Source: Microbulbifer celer (GTDB lineage: Bacteria > Pseudomonadota > Gammaproteobacteria > Pseudomonadales > Cellvibrionaceae). Taken from it: a stretch of DNA of 64,000 bases. The position numbers were made by a program, and so were the translations under genes. Below are positions 28,151 to 38,137 of the stretch, in pieces. Under the pieces are notes generated by a model, which saw only the letters and a program-made list of their open reading frames with translations, did not search any database and was not told where the DNA came from. The stretch is taken from contig NZ_CP087715.1 in NCBI RefSeq assembly GCF_020991125.1, positions 3,401,001 through 3,465,000 on the forward strand, given 5' to 3'. The stretch's first letter is position 1; the number at the start of each line of letters is the position of its first letter.

Positions 28151-28254
28151 CGATAGATCCTGAATGGGGACGGAGTTGCGTGAAGGGTAATACAGGTGGC
28201 GGGGAGATTGTAGGTGCGCAGCGATTCCGATGGGCTCTGTCCCGCTTCCGTGGC

Positions 28255-28365
28255 GGTGGGGCACTGGGTATCCGTTTTCAAAACCGCTGTGAACCCATCC
28301 ATGGGAGCTGCGGCGCAAACATCCTGTTTGCGACGCTTTTGAAAACGGATACCCAGCACCCCACC
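28255..28365 (+). repeat. Palindromic element, copy D (RND-rsmE gap)
   Basis: Arms 28255-28283 and 28337-28365 (29 nt, two mismatches at the same inner position as in copy A) enclose 53 nt. Hairpin 1 is CCCAT-CC-ATGGG and hairpin 2 GCAAACA-TCC-TGTTTGC. The arm sequence around GTATCCGTTTTC is unlike other copies, yet both arms match each other. Confidence 0.9.
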
Positions 28366-28406
28366 TTAAGTCCACATAAATCACTTCGTAAGAAACCATA
28401 CGCGAA

Positions 28407-28494
28407 GCGCCCTTATCGGGATGAGGTGATTCGATGCGGAACGATTGCCGATGAGGTTGTGGAGTATCGGATTACCTCATCCCGATAAGGGCGC
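28407..28494. repeat. Long inverted repeat, different family
   Basis: A perfect 21-bp inverted repeat, GCGCCCTTATCGGGATGAGGT at 28407-28427 less its last base and its complement at 28474-28494, encloses 46 nt that can pair further but imperfectly. It lies 41 bp from copy D, downstream of the RND gene, and shares no sequence with the seven-copy family. It may act as a terminator-like stem or be another mobile palindrome. Confidence 0.8.
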
Positions 28495-28533
28495 GCCACC
28501 GGGCCCGAATAAAACCCGGCGGCGGCTAACCGA

Positions 28534-31500
28534 TCAGACCTTCTCGAAACTGACCGGCAGCTCCTCAGAAGCCTTGTCGCCCTTCACTTTGACACGCAGG
28601 GTCTCGATCACCTTGTACAGGTTCGGTACCAGAACCAGCGTCACGAAGGTGGCACAGAGGACGCCGAAGGCCAGGCTGACCACCATCGGAATCAGGAACT
28701 GGGCCTGGATCGAGCGCTCGAACATGATCGGCAGCAACCCGATAAACGTGGTAATGGAGGTCAGGATGATCGGACGGAAACGGTCGCGACCGGCCTGAAC
28801 CACCGCGTCCATGACCGCCATACCCTGGGCACGCAGCTGGTTGATGCGGTCCATCAATACCAGGTTGTCGTTCACCACCACGCCCGCTGCGGCGAGGAAG
28901 CCGAGCATGGACATGATGCTGATGTCATAGCCCATCAACAGGTGGCCGAGGATCGCGCCGAAGAACCCGAAGGGTACCGCGGTGAGAATCAGCAGCGGCT
29001 GCGAGTAGGAGCGGAACGCAATGGCCAGCAGCGCGTATATTGTAAACAACGACAGGATAAAGAAGGACAGGATCGCGGTGCCGAACTCAGCCTCTTCCTG
29101 CATCTCGCCCGCAGTCTTGAGGCTGAACCCCGGGAACTGGGCTTCCCACTGCTTCAGGTTCTCTTCGCGCAGCTGCTTGAGGATCTCGAATGCCGGTGAC
29201 GAGCCCGGAATCAGTTCCGCAGTCACCTGCACCGTGCGCTCACGATCGTTGCGGCGGATGGTGGTGTAACCGGGTACATAGACCGCGTCCGCCACTGCAG
29301 TGAACGGTACTTCGCCTTCGTTGGTGCGCACGCGGATACGATCGATCTGGTCTTCGCTGGCACGCTCTTCCTGCGGATAACGTACCATCACGCGCACATC
29401 TTCACGGCCGCGGGGAATGCGTTGTACTTCTTCACCGTAAAAACCCTGACGCACCTGCTTGGCCACGTCGGCGAGGCCAATGCCCATGTTGGTGGCGTGG
29501 GGCTTCAACTGGATCTCGATATCCTGACGGGCGGCAACCAGATTGTCGCGCACGTCGTAGACACCGGCATACTTGGCCAGCGCATCTTTCACCGCATCCG
29601 CGGCGCGGCGCAGTTCATCCATATCGCCGGACGCGGTACTGAGGTTCAGGGACATGCCCGCGCCGCCGTCGTTGATGGTGTGGTGGATTTTCATCTCTTC
29701 CACACTGGCCGGCAGTTTACCCACATACTCGCGCCACTTGAGTGCCAACTGTTCGGAGGTGACGTCGCGCTGCTCGCCATCGGTGAGCTGAAGGATCACG
29801 TTCACGTTACCCCGCCACAGGAACACCATGGTGTTTTCCACGAAGTCTTTGCCACCGTTCAGGGCCAGCATATCCGGGTCCTGAGCGACCTTGGCACCGG
29901 CACGTTCGAACTGCTGCAGTACCCGTTTGGCCTCTTCAAAAGATTCGCCCTGGGCCATGGTGGTCTTCAGCTCGAGCATGTCCGAGGGCACCTCGGGAGA
30001 AAATGCAGAACCGATATAGCCCCCCTTGAACACCGCAAACGACAACATCAGGGCCATAAAGAAGATCATCACCGTGGCGCGGCTGTTGCCCAGGGACTTT
30101 TCCAGCAGCGGCATATAGTACTTGTCGCCGGCCTGCTGCATGGCATTGGCAAATTTGCCCCGTACCGCCTGCAGTTTTTTGCCAAGCCCGGAGGTGGCCG
30201 GCTTTTCCGGCTTCAGGTTCACCAGGTGCGCCGGCAGGATCAGCAGCGATTCCACTAGGGAGAACGTCAGGCACAGCAACACCACCACCGGCAACGCCAT
30301 CATCATCTGTGAAGTGACGCCGGGCAGGAACAACATGGGTACAAAGAACACCATGGTGGAGACCACGGCGAAAATTACCGGCGCAGATACGGTCTTCACC
30401 CCGGCTTCTGCGGCCTTGAGCCCGGTCTCGCCACGGTCGTGGGCGGCGTGCACCGCCTCGCCGACAATGATCGCATCATCCACCACGATACCGAGAATCA
30501 TCAGGAAGGCGAACAGCGACAGCATGTTCAGGGTCACACCGGTGGTGGGCAGCAACCAGAAGGCGCCCATAAACGCGGTGAAAATACCGATGGTTACCCA
30601 CACCGCCAGTGCCGGGCGCAGGAACAGCATCAACAGTACAAACACAAGCGCCAGACCGGTGACTGCGTTCCAGAACAGCATGCTCATGCGGCTCTCATAC
30701 GCTTCAGAGAAATCGAACCAGGTCTCGAACTCCATTCCCGGTGGTAGTGTCTCGCGGGCCTCTTTCATGAACGCGCGGATCGCTTCAGCAGTGGCCACTA
30801 CGTCCAGTGGCTCCCCCTGCATCACCCGCAGGTTCATGGCCGGTGCACCATTGAAACGGATCACCGACCCCTCTTCCTCGAAACCGTCGTGGACGGTGGC
30901 CACATCCCCCAGCAACAGCTGGGTGCCGTCTTCCCGACTCAACAGGGGAATGCGCTCGAAGTCCGCCTGGGTATAGGCCTGGCCGCGGGTCTGCACCTGG
31001 ATATCACCGCGGTCGGAGCGCACGCGGCCTGCCGGCAGGTCCAGGGAGGAACGGCGCACGGCGCTGGCCACATCGTCGAAGGTCAGGTTGTAGCGGCGCA
31101 GGTTGATCTCGGAGACCTCGATGGAGACTTCGTCGGCGCGATCCCCCCACACATCTACCCGCCGCACGCCCGGCAACAGCATCAGTTCATCGCGCAGGTC
31201 GAGAGCGGTCTGTTTGAGCTGGCGATCAGAGACGGGACCGCCGATGGCGATCATCATCATCTGCTGCTCCCACTCCTCCAGCGCGATCACCGGGCGCTCG
31301 ATGTCAGAGGGGAAGGTATTGATGGAGTCCACCTGTACCTTGATATCGTTCAGCAGGCGCAGCTCGTCGTACCCCTCACTGGCCTCCACCCGTACGGTGC
31401 TGTGGCTGCGGGCGGACCAGGAGTTGATCTCCTTGATGCCTTTCACCTCGGCAATGGCCTGCTCCACACGCAGGGTGACCTGCTGCTCCACTTCCGCAGG

Positions 31501-31668
31501 ACCGGCGCCGGGGTAGCTGATATCAACCTTGACCACGCCGGGGTTGATGGCCGGAAACACTTCCCGGCCCACATGAGAAATACCAAACAGGCCACCAATG
31601 ACGATCATGATCATCAGCAGGTTGGCGGCCTTACCGTTGCGGACGAACCATCCAATAATGCCCTGCAT
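28534..31668 (-). CDS. RND efflux transporter, inner-membrane subunit
   Basis: A 1044-residue AcrB-type RND transporter with twelve membrane helices in two halves. The central helix carries the proton relay pair in MILGIVVDDAIIVGEAVHAA (about residues 390-410), and helix 1 is near residues 12-30. Two large periplasmic loops follow helices 1 and 7. It couples proton entry to export of drugs or other small molecules through an outer-membrane partner. Within the class, motifs such as IIGWFVRNGKAANLLMI and the long central loop place it near AcrB/HAE-1-like and other multidrug pumps from marine bacteria. It starts 2 bases after the adaptor gene stop; no outer-membrane channel gene is linked. Confidence 0.92.
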   Translation of the reverse strand: MQGIIGWFVRNGKAANLLMIMIVIGGLFGISHVGREVFPAINPGVVKVDISYPGAGPAEVEQQVTLRVEQAIAEVKGIKEINSWSARSHSTVRVEASEGYDELRLLNDIKVQVDSINTFPSDIERPVIALEEWEQQMMMIAIGGPVSDRQLKQTALDLRDELMLLPGVRRVDVWGDRADEVSIEVSEINLRRYNLTFDDVASAVRRSSLDLPAGRVRSDRGDIQVQTRGQAYTQADFERIPLLSREDGTQLLLGDVATVHDGFEEEGSVIRFNGAPAMNLRVMQGEPLDVVATAEAIRAFMKEARETLPPGMEFETWFDFSEAYESRMSMLFWNAVTGLALVFVLLMLFLRPALAVWVTIGIFTAFMGAFWLLPTTGVTLNMLSLFAFLMILGIVVDDAIIVGEAVHAAHDRGETGLKAAEAGVKTVSAPVIFAVVSTMVFFVPMLFLPGVTSQMMMALPVVVLLCLTFSLVESLLILPAHLVNLKPEKPATSGLGKKLQAVRGKFANAMQQAGDKYYMPLLEKSLGNSRATVMIFFMALMLSFAVFKGGYIGSAFSPEVPSDMLELKTTMAQGESFEEAKRVLQQFERAGAKVAQDPDMLALNGGKDFVENTMVFLWRGNVNVILQLTDGEQRDVTSEQLALKWREYVGKLPASVEEMKIHHTINDGGAGMSLNLSTASGDMDELRRAADAVKDALAKYAGVYDVRDNLVAARQDIEIQLKPHATNMGIGLADVAKQVRQGFYGEEVQRIPRGREDVRVMVRYPQEERASEDQIDRIRVRTNEGEVPFTAVADAVYVPGYTTIRRNDRERTVQVTAELIPGSSPAFEILKQLREENLKQWEAQFPGFSLKTAGEMQEEAEFGTAILSFFILSLFTIYALLAIAFRSYSQPLLILTAVPFGFFGAILGHLLMGYDISIMSMLGFLAAAGVVVNDNLVLMDRINQLRAQGMAVMDAVVQAGRDRFRPIILTSITTFIGLLPIMFERSIQAQFLIPMVVSLAFGVLCATFVTLVLVPNLYKVIETLRVKVKGDKASEELPVSFEKV

Positions 31669-31670
31669 GA

Positions 31671-32936
31671 TCAGAAGGCCCCCTGTGCCGCGGCGGTGGT
31701 GCTGCCGGAGGATTCCTCCGGAGATTCTTCCTCGGCTTCCTTATTCTCTTCCTCCTCACCCAGAATCAGGCCACTGGGCTTTTCATTCAGAGGATTGGGT
31801 GTGAGCACCATGCCCTCGCGGCTATAGCCGAGGCTGGACACCACAATTTTCTCGCCGGTGGCAATATCCCCGCGCAGCCATACCTGATCACCTACCGCCT
31901 GCAGCAGCTCCACGTCGCGGAAACCGAGCTGGTTCTCATCATTCAACACCAGGATGTGATCGCCTTCGTGCAGTGCCTGGCGCGGCAGGATGGCGATGTC
32001 GTCGTAGGTCCTGCCGGCGATATGGGCCTCCACAAACAGACCGTTGATCAGCGGAGCCTCGCCGGCGTACGGGTTCTGAATCTGCGCCACGGCGTAAACG
32101 AAACGGCTGTTGGGGTCGATAGCCGCTTCGGTGCGCACGATCCGGCCACGCCATTCGCGCTCCTTGCCCGCCAGATTGGCGGCGACACGCACTGCTGGAC
32201 CATCTTCCACGGCTCTGCCCAGTGGCAGCTCCAGCAGGGAGAGTTGATGATCGGTCAGTGGCAGGCGAATCTCGGCAATGTCGGTGCTGTGGATACGGGC
32301 CAGCTGGGTGCCCGGGGTAACGTACTGGCCGATATCCACCAGAGTCTCCACCACCCGGCCGGCGAACGGCGCCTTCACCGCGGTGCGATCCAGGTCCAGT
32401 TTGGCTTGGTCGCGATCGGCCTTCGCTGCAGCCAGCCCTGCTTCGGCCGCAGCCAGTTGTGGCTTGCGCAGAAACAGGTCATTGGCCGTGGCCGTTCCCA
32501 GGTCGCGCCATTCACGCTTGGCCTGCTTGGCCATCCCCTGCTCCTGGGCCAGAGTGGCGGCTGCGGTGGCCACCTGGGATTCCGCACGGGTCAGCGCGTG
32601 GCGGTAGTCCGCTGGTTCGATCTGTAACAGGGAATCCCCCTGCTGGAAAAAACCGCCGGGCACGAAGGCATCGCCCACGCCCTGGATCACACCGCCCACC
32701 CGGGCCACCACTTCAATCTCGTGGCGTGCGTGTACAGAGCCCTGGCTGGGTACCAGCAGGGTCTGGCGGCTGGGCTCCGCGTAGAGCACATCCGCCATGG
32801 GTGGCACCACGGCTTCGGCAACTTTTTCCTCTGGCTTCGGGGCCATCATGAAGACAGCAGCTACCGCAGCTACGCCAGCGGCAACAACAATTCCTAATAC
32901 TTTATTTTTATGTGCTGGTTTCACAAATGATTCCAT
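31671..32936 (-). CDS. RND periplasmic adaptor (membrane fusion protein)
   Basis: A 421-residue membrane fusion protein. A hydrophobic N-terminal anchor (about residues 10-30) is followed by the biotinyl-lipoyl-like half motifs VPSQGSVHARHEIEVVARVG and VKAPFAGRVVETLVDIGQYV, a long helical hairpin rich in Ala, Gln and Glu between them, and a beta-barrel domain. The C-terminus is unusually acidic (GEEEENKEAEEESPEESSG, about residues 392-410). It connects the RND pump, which starts 2 bases downstream, to an outer-membrane channel encoded elsewhere. The two genes are one operon diverging from tex. Confidence 0.9.
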   Translation of the reverse strand: MESFVKPAHKNKVLGIVVAAGVAAVAAVFMMAPKPEEKVAEAVVPPMADVLYAEPSRQTLLVPSQGSVHARHEIEVVARVGGVIQGVGDAFVPGGFFQQGDSLLQIEPADYRHALTRAESQVATAAATLAQEQGMAKQAKREWRDLGTATANDLFLRKPQLAAAEAGLAAAKADRDQAKLDLDRTAVKAPFAGRVVETLVDIGQYVTPGTQLARIHSTDIAEIRLPLTDHQLSLLELPLGRAVEDGPAVRVAANLAGKEREWRGRIVRTEAAIDPNSRFVYAVAQIQNPYAGEAPLINGLFVEAHIAGRTYDDIAILPRQALHEGDHILVLNDENQLGFRDVELLQAVGDQVWLRGDIATGEKIVVSSLGYSREGMVLTPNPLNEKPSGLILGEEEENKEAEEESPEESSGSTTAAAQGAF

Positions 32937-33276
32937 TGATCAAAATTTAACTAGTTGGGCATTCTACTGGAGTTGGGCGACAAATAAACCTGTCCGGGAT
33001 GCGAGCTGCCGCAACAAAATGCACTTGACCGCAAACGGATGCTGTGAGCAATTTTCGGGAAGACGATCAGTCTTGGTGACCGCCGCCGCTTGGCCCATAA
33101 TGGCCGCCCATTTTTTGCAGTCCGGTAACGCTTACCGGGCTGCGGGTTGAACATCGGTCATTGGACACGGTCTGTTCATTCGCTATCGCCGCCGCCGGCA
33201 AAGGGCGCGCCCAAATTTGTGACCGGGACGCGGGCCCGCGTCGGTTAATGAACCATCGAGGATGTAAATAAACAAG
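32937..33276. other. Divergent intergenic region between efflux operon and tex
   Basis: These 340 bases hold the two divergent promoters. A perfect small hairpin CCGGTAA-CGC-TTACCGG (33122-33138) has no T tract, and I see no RNA gene. Confidence 0.5.
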
Positions 33277-35622
33277 ATGTTGGATATCAACGCCCGTATC
33301 GCTGAAGAACTCAACGTGCGCCCGCAACAGGTGGCCGCCGCAGTGGGACTGCTGGACGAAGGCGCCACCGTGCCCTTCATCTCCCGTTACCGTAAGGAGG
33401 TGACCGGCGAGCTGGATGACACCCAGCTGCGGACCCTGGAAGATCGCCTGCGCTACCTGCGCGAAATGGAAGAACGCCGCACCGCGATCCTCAAGAGCAT
33501 CGACGAGCAGGGCAAGCTGACCCCGGAACTCACCCAGCAGATCAACGCCGCCGATACCAAGAACCGCCTCGAAGACCTCTACCTCCCCTACAAACCCAAA
33601 CGCCGCACAAAAGGCCAGATCGCCATCGAAGCCGGTCTCGAGCCGCTGGCCGACGCCCTTTACGCCGACCCTACCCTGAATCCGGAAGAGGAGGCACAGC
33701 AGTACCTCAACACCGACAACGAAGACGCCGCCCTGCATGTCAAAGACATCAAGGCCGCCCTCGACGGTGCCAAGTTCATCCTGATGGAGCGCTTTGCCGA
33801 AGACGCCGAGCTGCTGGGCAAGCTGCGGGATTTCCTCAGCCGCGAGGGCCAGGTGAAATCCAAGCTGCTGGACGGCAAGGAACAGGAAGGCGCCAAGTTC
33901 CGCGACTACTTCGAGTACGCTGAACCCTTTGCCAAGGTCCCCAGCCACCGCGCCCTGGCCATCTTCCGCGGTCGCAACGAAGGCATTCTCGCCATCAATC
34001 TCGGTCTCGAGGGCGACGAAGAGCGCACCCCCAGCCAGGCCCATCCCTGCGAGGTGATGATCGCCCGCCACGTGGAAATCGAAGACCACGGCCGCCCGGC
34101 GGACAAGTGGCTGGGTGAAGTGGTGCGCTGGACCTGGCGTATCAAATTGCTCACCAGCCTGGAAACCGACCTCCTCGGCCAGCTGCGGGAAATGGCAGAA
34201 GAGGAAGCCATCAAGGTCTTCTCCCGCAACCTGAAAGACCTGCTGCTGGCGGCCCCGGCGGGCCAGAAGGCCACCATCGGCCTCGACCCGGGCCTGCGCA
34301 CCGGGGTGAAGGTAGCGGTGGTGGACGCCACCGGCAAGGTACTGGACCACACCGCCATCTACCCCAACCCGCCGCAGAACAAGCTGGCGGAATCCGCTGC
34401 GGTGATCGCGGCGCTGTGCAAGAAGTACGATGTGGGCCTGATCGCCATTGGCAACGGTACCGCCAGCCGCGAGACCGACAAGTTCGTCGGCGAGACTATC
34501 AAGCAGTTCAAGCTCAGCGCGCAGAAGGTGATGGTGAACGAGGCCGGCGCCTCCATTTACTCCGCGTCCGAATTCGCGGCGAAAGAGTTCCCGGACCTGG
34601 ATGTGACCATCCGCGGCGCCATCTCCATCGCCCGTCGCCTGCAGGACCCTCTGGCGGAGCTGGTGAAGATCGAACCAAAGTCTATCGGTGTCGGCCAGTA
34701 TCAGCACGACGTCTCCCAAACCCAACTGGCGCGCTCCCTGGACGCCGTGGTGGAAGACTGTGTAAACGGCGTCGGCGCCGAGCTGAACTCCGCCTCCGCG
34801 CCGCTGCTGTCCCGCGTGTCCGGCCTCAGCGCCTCCATCGCCAACAATATCGTCACCTACCGCAATGAGAACGGCGCGTTCAAAAGCCGCAAACAGCTGA
34901 AAGAAGTCCCACGCCTCGGGCCCAAGGCGTTTGAGCAGGCCGCCGGCTTCCTGCGTATCAACAACGGTGAAGACCCGCTGGACCGTTCCGGCGTGCACCC
35001 GGAATCCTATATCGTGGTCAAGCGTATCGCTGAAAAGCACGGCCGCGAGATCAACAGCCTGATTGGCGATTCCGGCTTCCTGCGCCAGCTGAACCCGGCG
35101 GACTACACCGATGAGAAATTCGGTCTGCCCACGGTAAAAGACATCATCGCCGAGCTGGAAAAGCCCGGCCGCGACCCGCGCCCGGAATTCCGCACCGCCC
35201 AGTTCGAAGAGGGGGTGGAAGAGATCAAGGATCTGCGCCCGGGCATGGTACTCGAAGGCACCGTCACCAATGTCACCAACTTCGGCGCGTTTGTAGATAT
35301 CGGTGTACACCAGGATGGCCTGGTACACATCTCCGCGCTGTCCGAGAAATTCGTCAAGGATCCCCACGAAGTGGTGAAGGCGAATGACATCGTCAAGGTG
35401 AAAGTGATGGAAGTGGACGTGGCGCGCAAGCGTATCGGCCTGTCCATGCGCATGAGCGACGAGCCCGGCGAGCAGGGCAGTGGCGGTGTCAAGAAAGGTG
35501 ATCACCGCGAAAGTAAACAGGCCCAGCGTCACAACAATCGCAACCGCCAGCAACAGGGCGGAAACGGTGGCCGCGGCAGCATGGGTGATATCCTCGCTGC
35601 AGCAATGAAGGGTAAAAAATAA
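33277..35622 (+). CDS. tex: Tex, RNA-binding transcription accessory protein
   Basis: A 781-residue cytoplasmic protein of the Tex/YhgF family, linked to transcription and RNA metabolism. The N-terminal helical part ([20 protein letters not shown]) leads to a YqgF-like RNase H fold ([20 protein letters not shown], about residue 330), tandem helix-hairpin-helix motifs around residues 500-560, and a C-terminal S1 domain (about 655-725: [20 protein letters not shown]). The tail after 735 is Gln/Arg/Asn-rich and probably disordered. A good terminator follows. A long opposite-strand frame over this gene is a codon-bias shadow. Confidence 0.95.
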   Translation: MLDINARIAEELNVRPQQVAAAVGLLDEGATVPFISRYRKEVTGELDDTQLRTLEDRLRYLREMEERRTAILKSIDEQGKLTPELTQQINAADTKNRLEDLYLPYKPKRRTKGQIAIEAGLEPLADALYADPTLNPEEEAQQYLNTDNEDAALHVKDIKAALDGAKFILMERFAEDAELLGKLRDFLSREGQVKSKLLDGKEQEGAKFRDYFEYAEPFAKVPSHRALAIFRGRNEGILAINLGLEGDEERTPSQAHPCEVMIARHVEIEDHGRPADKWLGEVVRWTWRIKLLTSLETDLLGQLREMAEEEAIKVFSRNLKDLLLAAPAGQKATIGLDPGLRTGVKVAVVDATGKVLDHTAIYPNPPQNKLAESAAVIAALCKKYDVGLIAIGNGTASRETDKFVGETIKQFKLSAQKVMVNEAGASIYSASEFAAKEFPDLDVTIRGAISIARRLQDPLAELVKIEPKSIGVGQYQHDVSQTQLARSLDAVVEDCVNGVGAELNSASAPLLSRVSGLSASIANNIVTYRNENGAFKSRKQLKEVPRLGPKAFEQAAGFLRINNGEDPLDRSGVHPESYIVVKRIAEKHGREINSLIGDSGFLRQLNPADYTDEKFGLPTVKDIIAELEKPGRDPRPEFRTAQFEEGVEEIKDLRPGMVLEGTVTNVTNFGAFVDIGVHQDGLVHISALSEKFVKDPHEVVKANDIVKVKVMEVDVARKRIGLSMRMSDEPGEQGSGGVKKGDHRESKQAQRHNNRNRQQQGGNGGRGSMGDILAAAMKGKK

Positions 35623-35640
35623 CAGTCCTCTTCATACCGC

Positions 35641-35668
35641 AAAGGGCGATCATTGATCGCCCTTTTTT
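35641..35668 (+). terminator. Rho-independent terminator after tex
   Basis: AAAGGGCGATCATTGATCGCCCTTTTTT: a GGGCGAT/ATCGCCC stem with a 5-nt loop followed by six T. It lies 19 bases after the stop codon and precedes the histidine decarboxylase gene. Confidence 0.85.
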
Positions 35669-35718
35669 ATTGCCAACCTTTGAAACTATTCTTATAAAAA
35701 TTTACAAGGCTTTTCGAG

Positions 35719-36846
35719 ATGACGCTCTCCACTTCCGATCGCGCACGCCTGCAGGCGTTTTTGGAAAACACCCGCAAGAACACCGAGTCCTACCTCGGCT
35801 ACCCGGTCTCCAAGGATTTTGAATTCGACGACCTGGTGGATTTTTTGCGCTACCCCCTCAACAACCTCGGCGACCCCTTCAGCGATTCGACCTGGCGCGT
35901 GGACAGCCGCGGCTTTGAGCGCGACGTCATCACCTTTTTTGCGGAAATGTTGCGGGCACCGGAAAACGACTGGTGGGGTTACGTCACCAACGGCGGCACC
36001 GAGGGCAATCTATATGGACTGTATCTGGCGCGGGAGCTTTTGCCCAAGGGCATTGTGTACTACTCCCAGGACACCCACTACAGCGTGGCCAAGAACCTGC
36101 ATTTTCTCGGCATGCGTCACATCATGATCCGCTCGCAGAAAAACGGCGAAATCGATTACGACGACCTGCGCGAGACCCTGCGCGCACGCCGCGATATTCC
36201 GCCGATTATCTTTGCCAATATCGGCACCACCATGACCGAAGCGCGGGACGATCTGAACAAGATCAATAATATCCTCGACGAGATGGCATTCAGCCAGCGC
36301 TATATTCACAGCGATGCCGCGCTGTGCGGGGGCATGGCACCGTTTATGGATCCGCGCCCCGCATTCGACTTTGCCGACGGCGCCGACAGCATCTCCATCA
36401 GCGGCCACAAATTTTTCGGCTCGCCGATTCCCTGCGGCATTGTGCTGGCACGCAAATGTAACGTAGACCGCATTGCGCGTTCCATTTCCTATATCGGTAA
36501 CCTGGATACCACCATCACCGGTTCACGCAACGGCTTTACCCCGCTGGTGCTGTGGCACACCATCAAATCCCTGGGTGTGGAAGGACTGGCCGCGCGGGTA
36601 CAGCATTCCCTGGACACTGCCAGCTATGCGGAAACCCAGATGCGCCACGCCGGCATCAACGCCTGGCGCAACCCCGGCGCCATCACCGTGGTGTTCCCGC
36701 AGGTGGCGGAATCGGTGAAACAGAAATGGCAGCTGGCTACCGCCAACGGCGAGAGTCACGTGATCTGTATGCCCAATGTTACCCGGGCGCAGATCGACGA
36801 ATTGATTGAGGATATGTTGGCAACGTCTGCGGATGAGGCAGGATAA
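35719..36846 (+). CDS. hdc: PLP-dependent histidine decarboxylase
   Basis: A 375-residue group II decarboxylase that closely follows the enterobacterial and vibrio histidine decarboxylases that make histamine. Diagnostic residues are present: GYVTNGGTEGNLYGLYLARE, DTHYSVAKNLHFL, YIHSDAALCGGMAPF, SISGHKFFGSPIPCGIV with the PLP Lys at about residue 233, and TGSRNGFTPLVLW. It stands alone after a terminator; no histidine/histamine antiporter and no siderophore synthesis genes lie in the window, so the destination of the product is unknown. It converges on rluA. Confidence 0.9.
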   Translation: MTLSTSDRARLQAFLENTRKNTESYLGYPVSKDFEFDDLVDFLRYPLNNLGDPFSDSTWRVDSRGFERDVITFFAEMLRAPENDWWGYVTNGGTEGNLYGLYLARELLPKGIVYYSQDTHYSVAKNLHFLGMRHIMIRSQKNGEIDYDDLRETLRARRDIPPIIFANIGTTMTEARDDLNKINNILDEMAFSQRYIHSDAALCGGMAPFMDPRPAFDFADGADSISISGHKFFGSPIPCGIVLARKCNVDRIARSISYIGNLDTTITGSRNGFTPLVLWHTIKSLGVEGLAARVQHSLDTASYAETQMRHAGINAWRNPGAITVVFPQVAESVKQKWQLATANGESHVICMPNVTRAQIDELIEDMLATSADEAG

Positions 36847-36923
36847 GTCAGCTTGCGCTTGGCCGAGAGGACACCCCCATTGGTGACAGCTCCTCATGTA
36901 CAACAGATAACGAGACACCGCGC

Positions 36924-37592
36924 TCACCCGTCAGCCTGAAAGGCTTCGCCCGGATTGCACAGGAAATGCATTTCCCTACCCAATACTGGATGCTCAAAAC
37001 CCAGCACCTGCGCATGCAGTAGCAACCGCGGTGCCGCCGCCAGTGCCTCCGGGTGGGCATAGAAGGGATCGCCGAGAATCGGGTGGCCGAGCGCCTGCAT
37101 ATGTACCCGCAGCTGGTGCGAGCGACCGGTGATGGGGATCAGCTCCAGCAGGCTGGTGGCGCCGTCACTGTCGAGCTTATGCCAGCGGGTCTGGGACGGC
37201 TTCCCGGACTCGAAACAGACCTTCTGCCTGGGGCGATTGGGCCAGTCGCAGATCAGTGGCAGGTCCACTGTGCCCTCGTCTTCCACCGGTTCCCCCCACA
37301 CCCGCGCAATATAGGACTTATCCACCTGACGGTTCTGGAACATTGTGCTCAGTGCGCGGTGAACCTCTTTGCCCCGGCCCATCACCACCAGGCCGGAGGT
37401 ATCCATATCGAGGCGATGCACGATCAGTGCATCCGGGTATTCAGCCTGCGCACGGCTGGCGAGGCTGTCTTTGTGGGCGGGGTCGCGGCCGGGAACGGTA
37501 AGCAGGCCGCTGGGCTTGTCGAGTACCAGCAGCTCGGCGTCGCTGTAGACGACATCAAGATAGGGGGCGGCGGGCGGATTATAGGGGCGCAA
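36924..37592 (-). CDS. rluA: Dual-specific pseudouridine synthase RluA
   Basis: A 222-residue RluA-family synthase that converts uridine 746 of 23S rRNA and uridine 32 of several tRNAs to pseudouridine. It matches RluA over its length: NPPAAPYLDVVYSDAELLVL, DKPSGLLTVPGRDP, the catalytic HRLDMDTSGLVVMGRG (Asp in about position 62), DLPLICDWPNRPRQKVCFE, and ITGRSHQLRVHMQALGHPIL near the C-terminus. No S4 domain is present, as expected. It lies 46 bases downstream of the thioesterase gene on the same strand. Confidence 0.92.
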   Translation of the reverse strand: MRPYNPPAAPYLDVVYSDAELLVLDKPSGLLTVPGRDPAHKDSLASRAQAEYPDALIVHRLDMDTSGLVVMGRGKEVHRALSTMFQNRQVDKSYIARVWGEPVEDEGTVDLPLICDWPNRPRQKVCFESGKPSQTRWHKLDSDGATSLLELIPITGRSHQLRVHMQALGHPILGDPFYAHPEALAAAPRLLLHAQVLGFEHPVLGREMHFLCNPGEAFQADG

Positions 37593-37638
37593 ATCTGAAG
37601 CTCGGGAATTACTGGATTAGGTACATCGACCCGCAAGC

Positions 37639-38082
37639 TTACGCAATTTTCTCCAGCGCCGCGCGGATTTTCGCGGGAATGGGCACGGAACGGTTTGCCC
37701 CGCGTGCAACAAATACGTGGGTGAAGGTGCCGTTCGCGGCAGCCTGAAGCTCACCGGCGCGGAAGATCCCCACCCGGTAAACCACGGAGCTGTTACCCAG
37801 CTTCTCTACCCGGATACCCGCCTCCAACTGCTGTGGATAGGCCAGCGGGGCGCGGTAGTCGCAGCTGGAATTGACCACAAAGGCCACCTCCTCACTGTTG
37901 TGGATATCCAGCCCACCCTCTTCGATCAGATAGCGGTTTACCGCGCTGTCAAAGTAGCTGTAGTAGGTCACGTTGTTCACATGCCCGTAGATATCATTGT
38001 CGTGCCAACGGGTGCTGATGGGATAGAAGGCCCGGTAGTGATCGCGCTCAAACACGTCTGCGGATCTCTGCTGCTCTGACAT
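37639..38082 (-). CDS. Acyl-CoA thioesterase, 4HBT (YbgC/FadM-like) family
   Basis: A 147-residue single hot-dog-fold thioesterase. The active-site segment is TRWHDNDIYGHVNNVTYYSYFDSAV, with the catalytic Asp in DNDIYGHVNN. Such enzymes hydrolyse acyl-CoA thioesters in the cytoplasm, here with an unknown chain-length preference. ATG 38082 gives the family start (MSEQQRSADVFERDHY); a longer frame to 38169 overlaps the alcohol dehydrogenase gene and is unlikely. It follows that dehydrogenase gene by 55 bases, so both may be one unit. Confidence 0.85.
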   Translation of the reverse strand: MSEQQRSADVFERDHYRAFYPISTRWHDNDIYGHVNNVTYYSYFDSAVNRYLIEEGGLDIHNSEEVAFVVNSSCDYRAPLAYPQQLEAGIRVEKLGNSSVVYRVGIFRAGELQAAANGTFTHVFVARGANRSVPIPAKIRAALEKIA

Positions 38083-38137
38083 ACGCTCTTTCTCTCTCCG
38101 AGTCTGCTTCTGTGTGGGCCGATGCGCTGTAAGAATT

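Noticed and set aside
33122-33138. CCGGTAA-CGC-TTACCGG as a terminator or operator
   Set aside because: It is a small hairpin with no T tract, and lies upstream of two divergent genes, so neither role has support.
33067-35553. 828-codon open frame on the minus strand opposite tex
   Set aside because: Same codon-bias shadow; the real gene is tex and the antisense translation has no recognisable feature.
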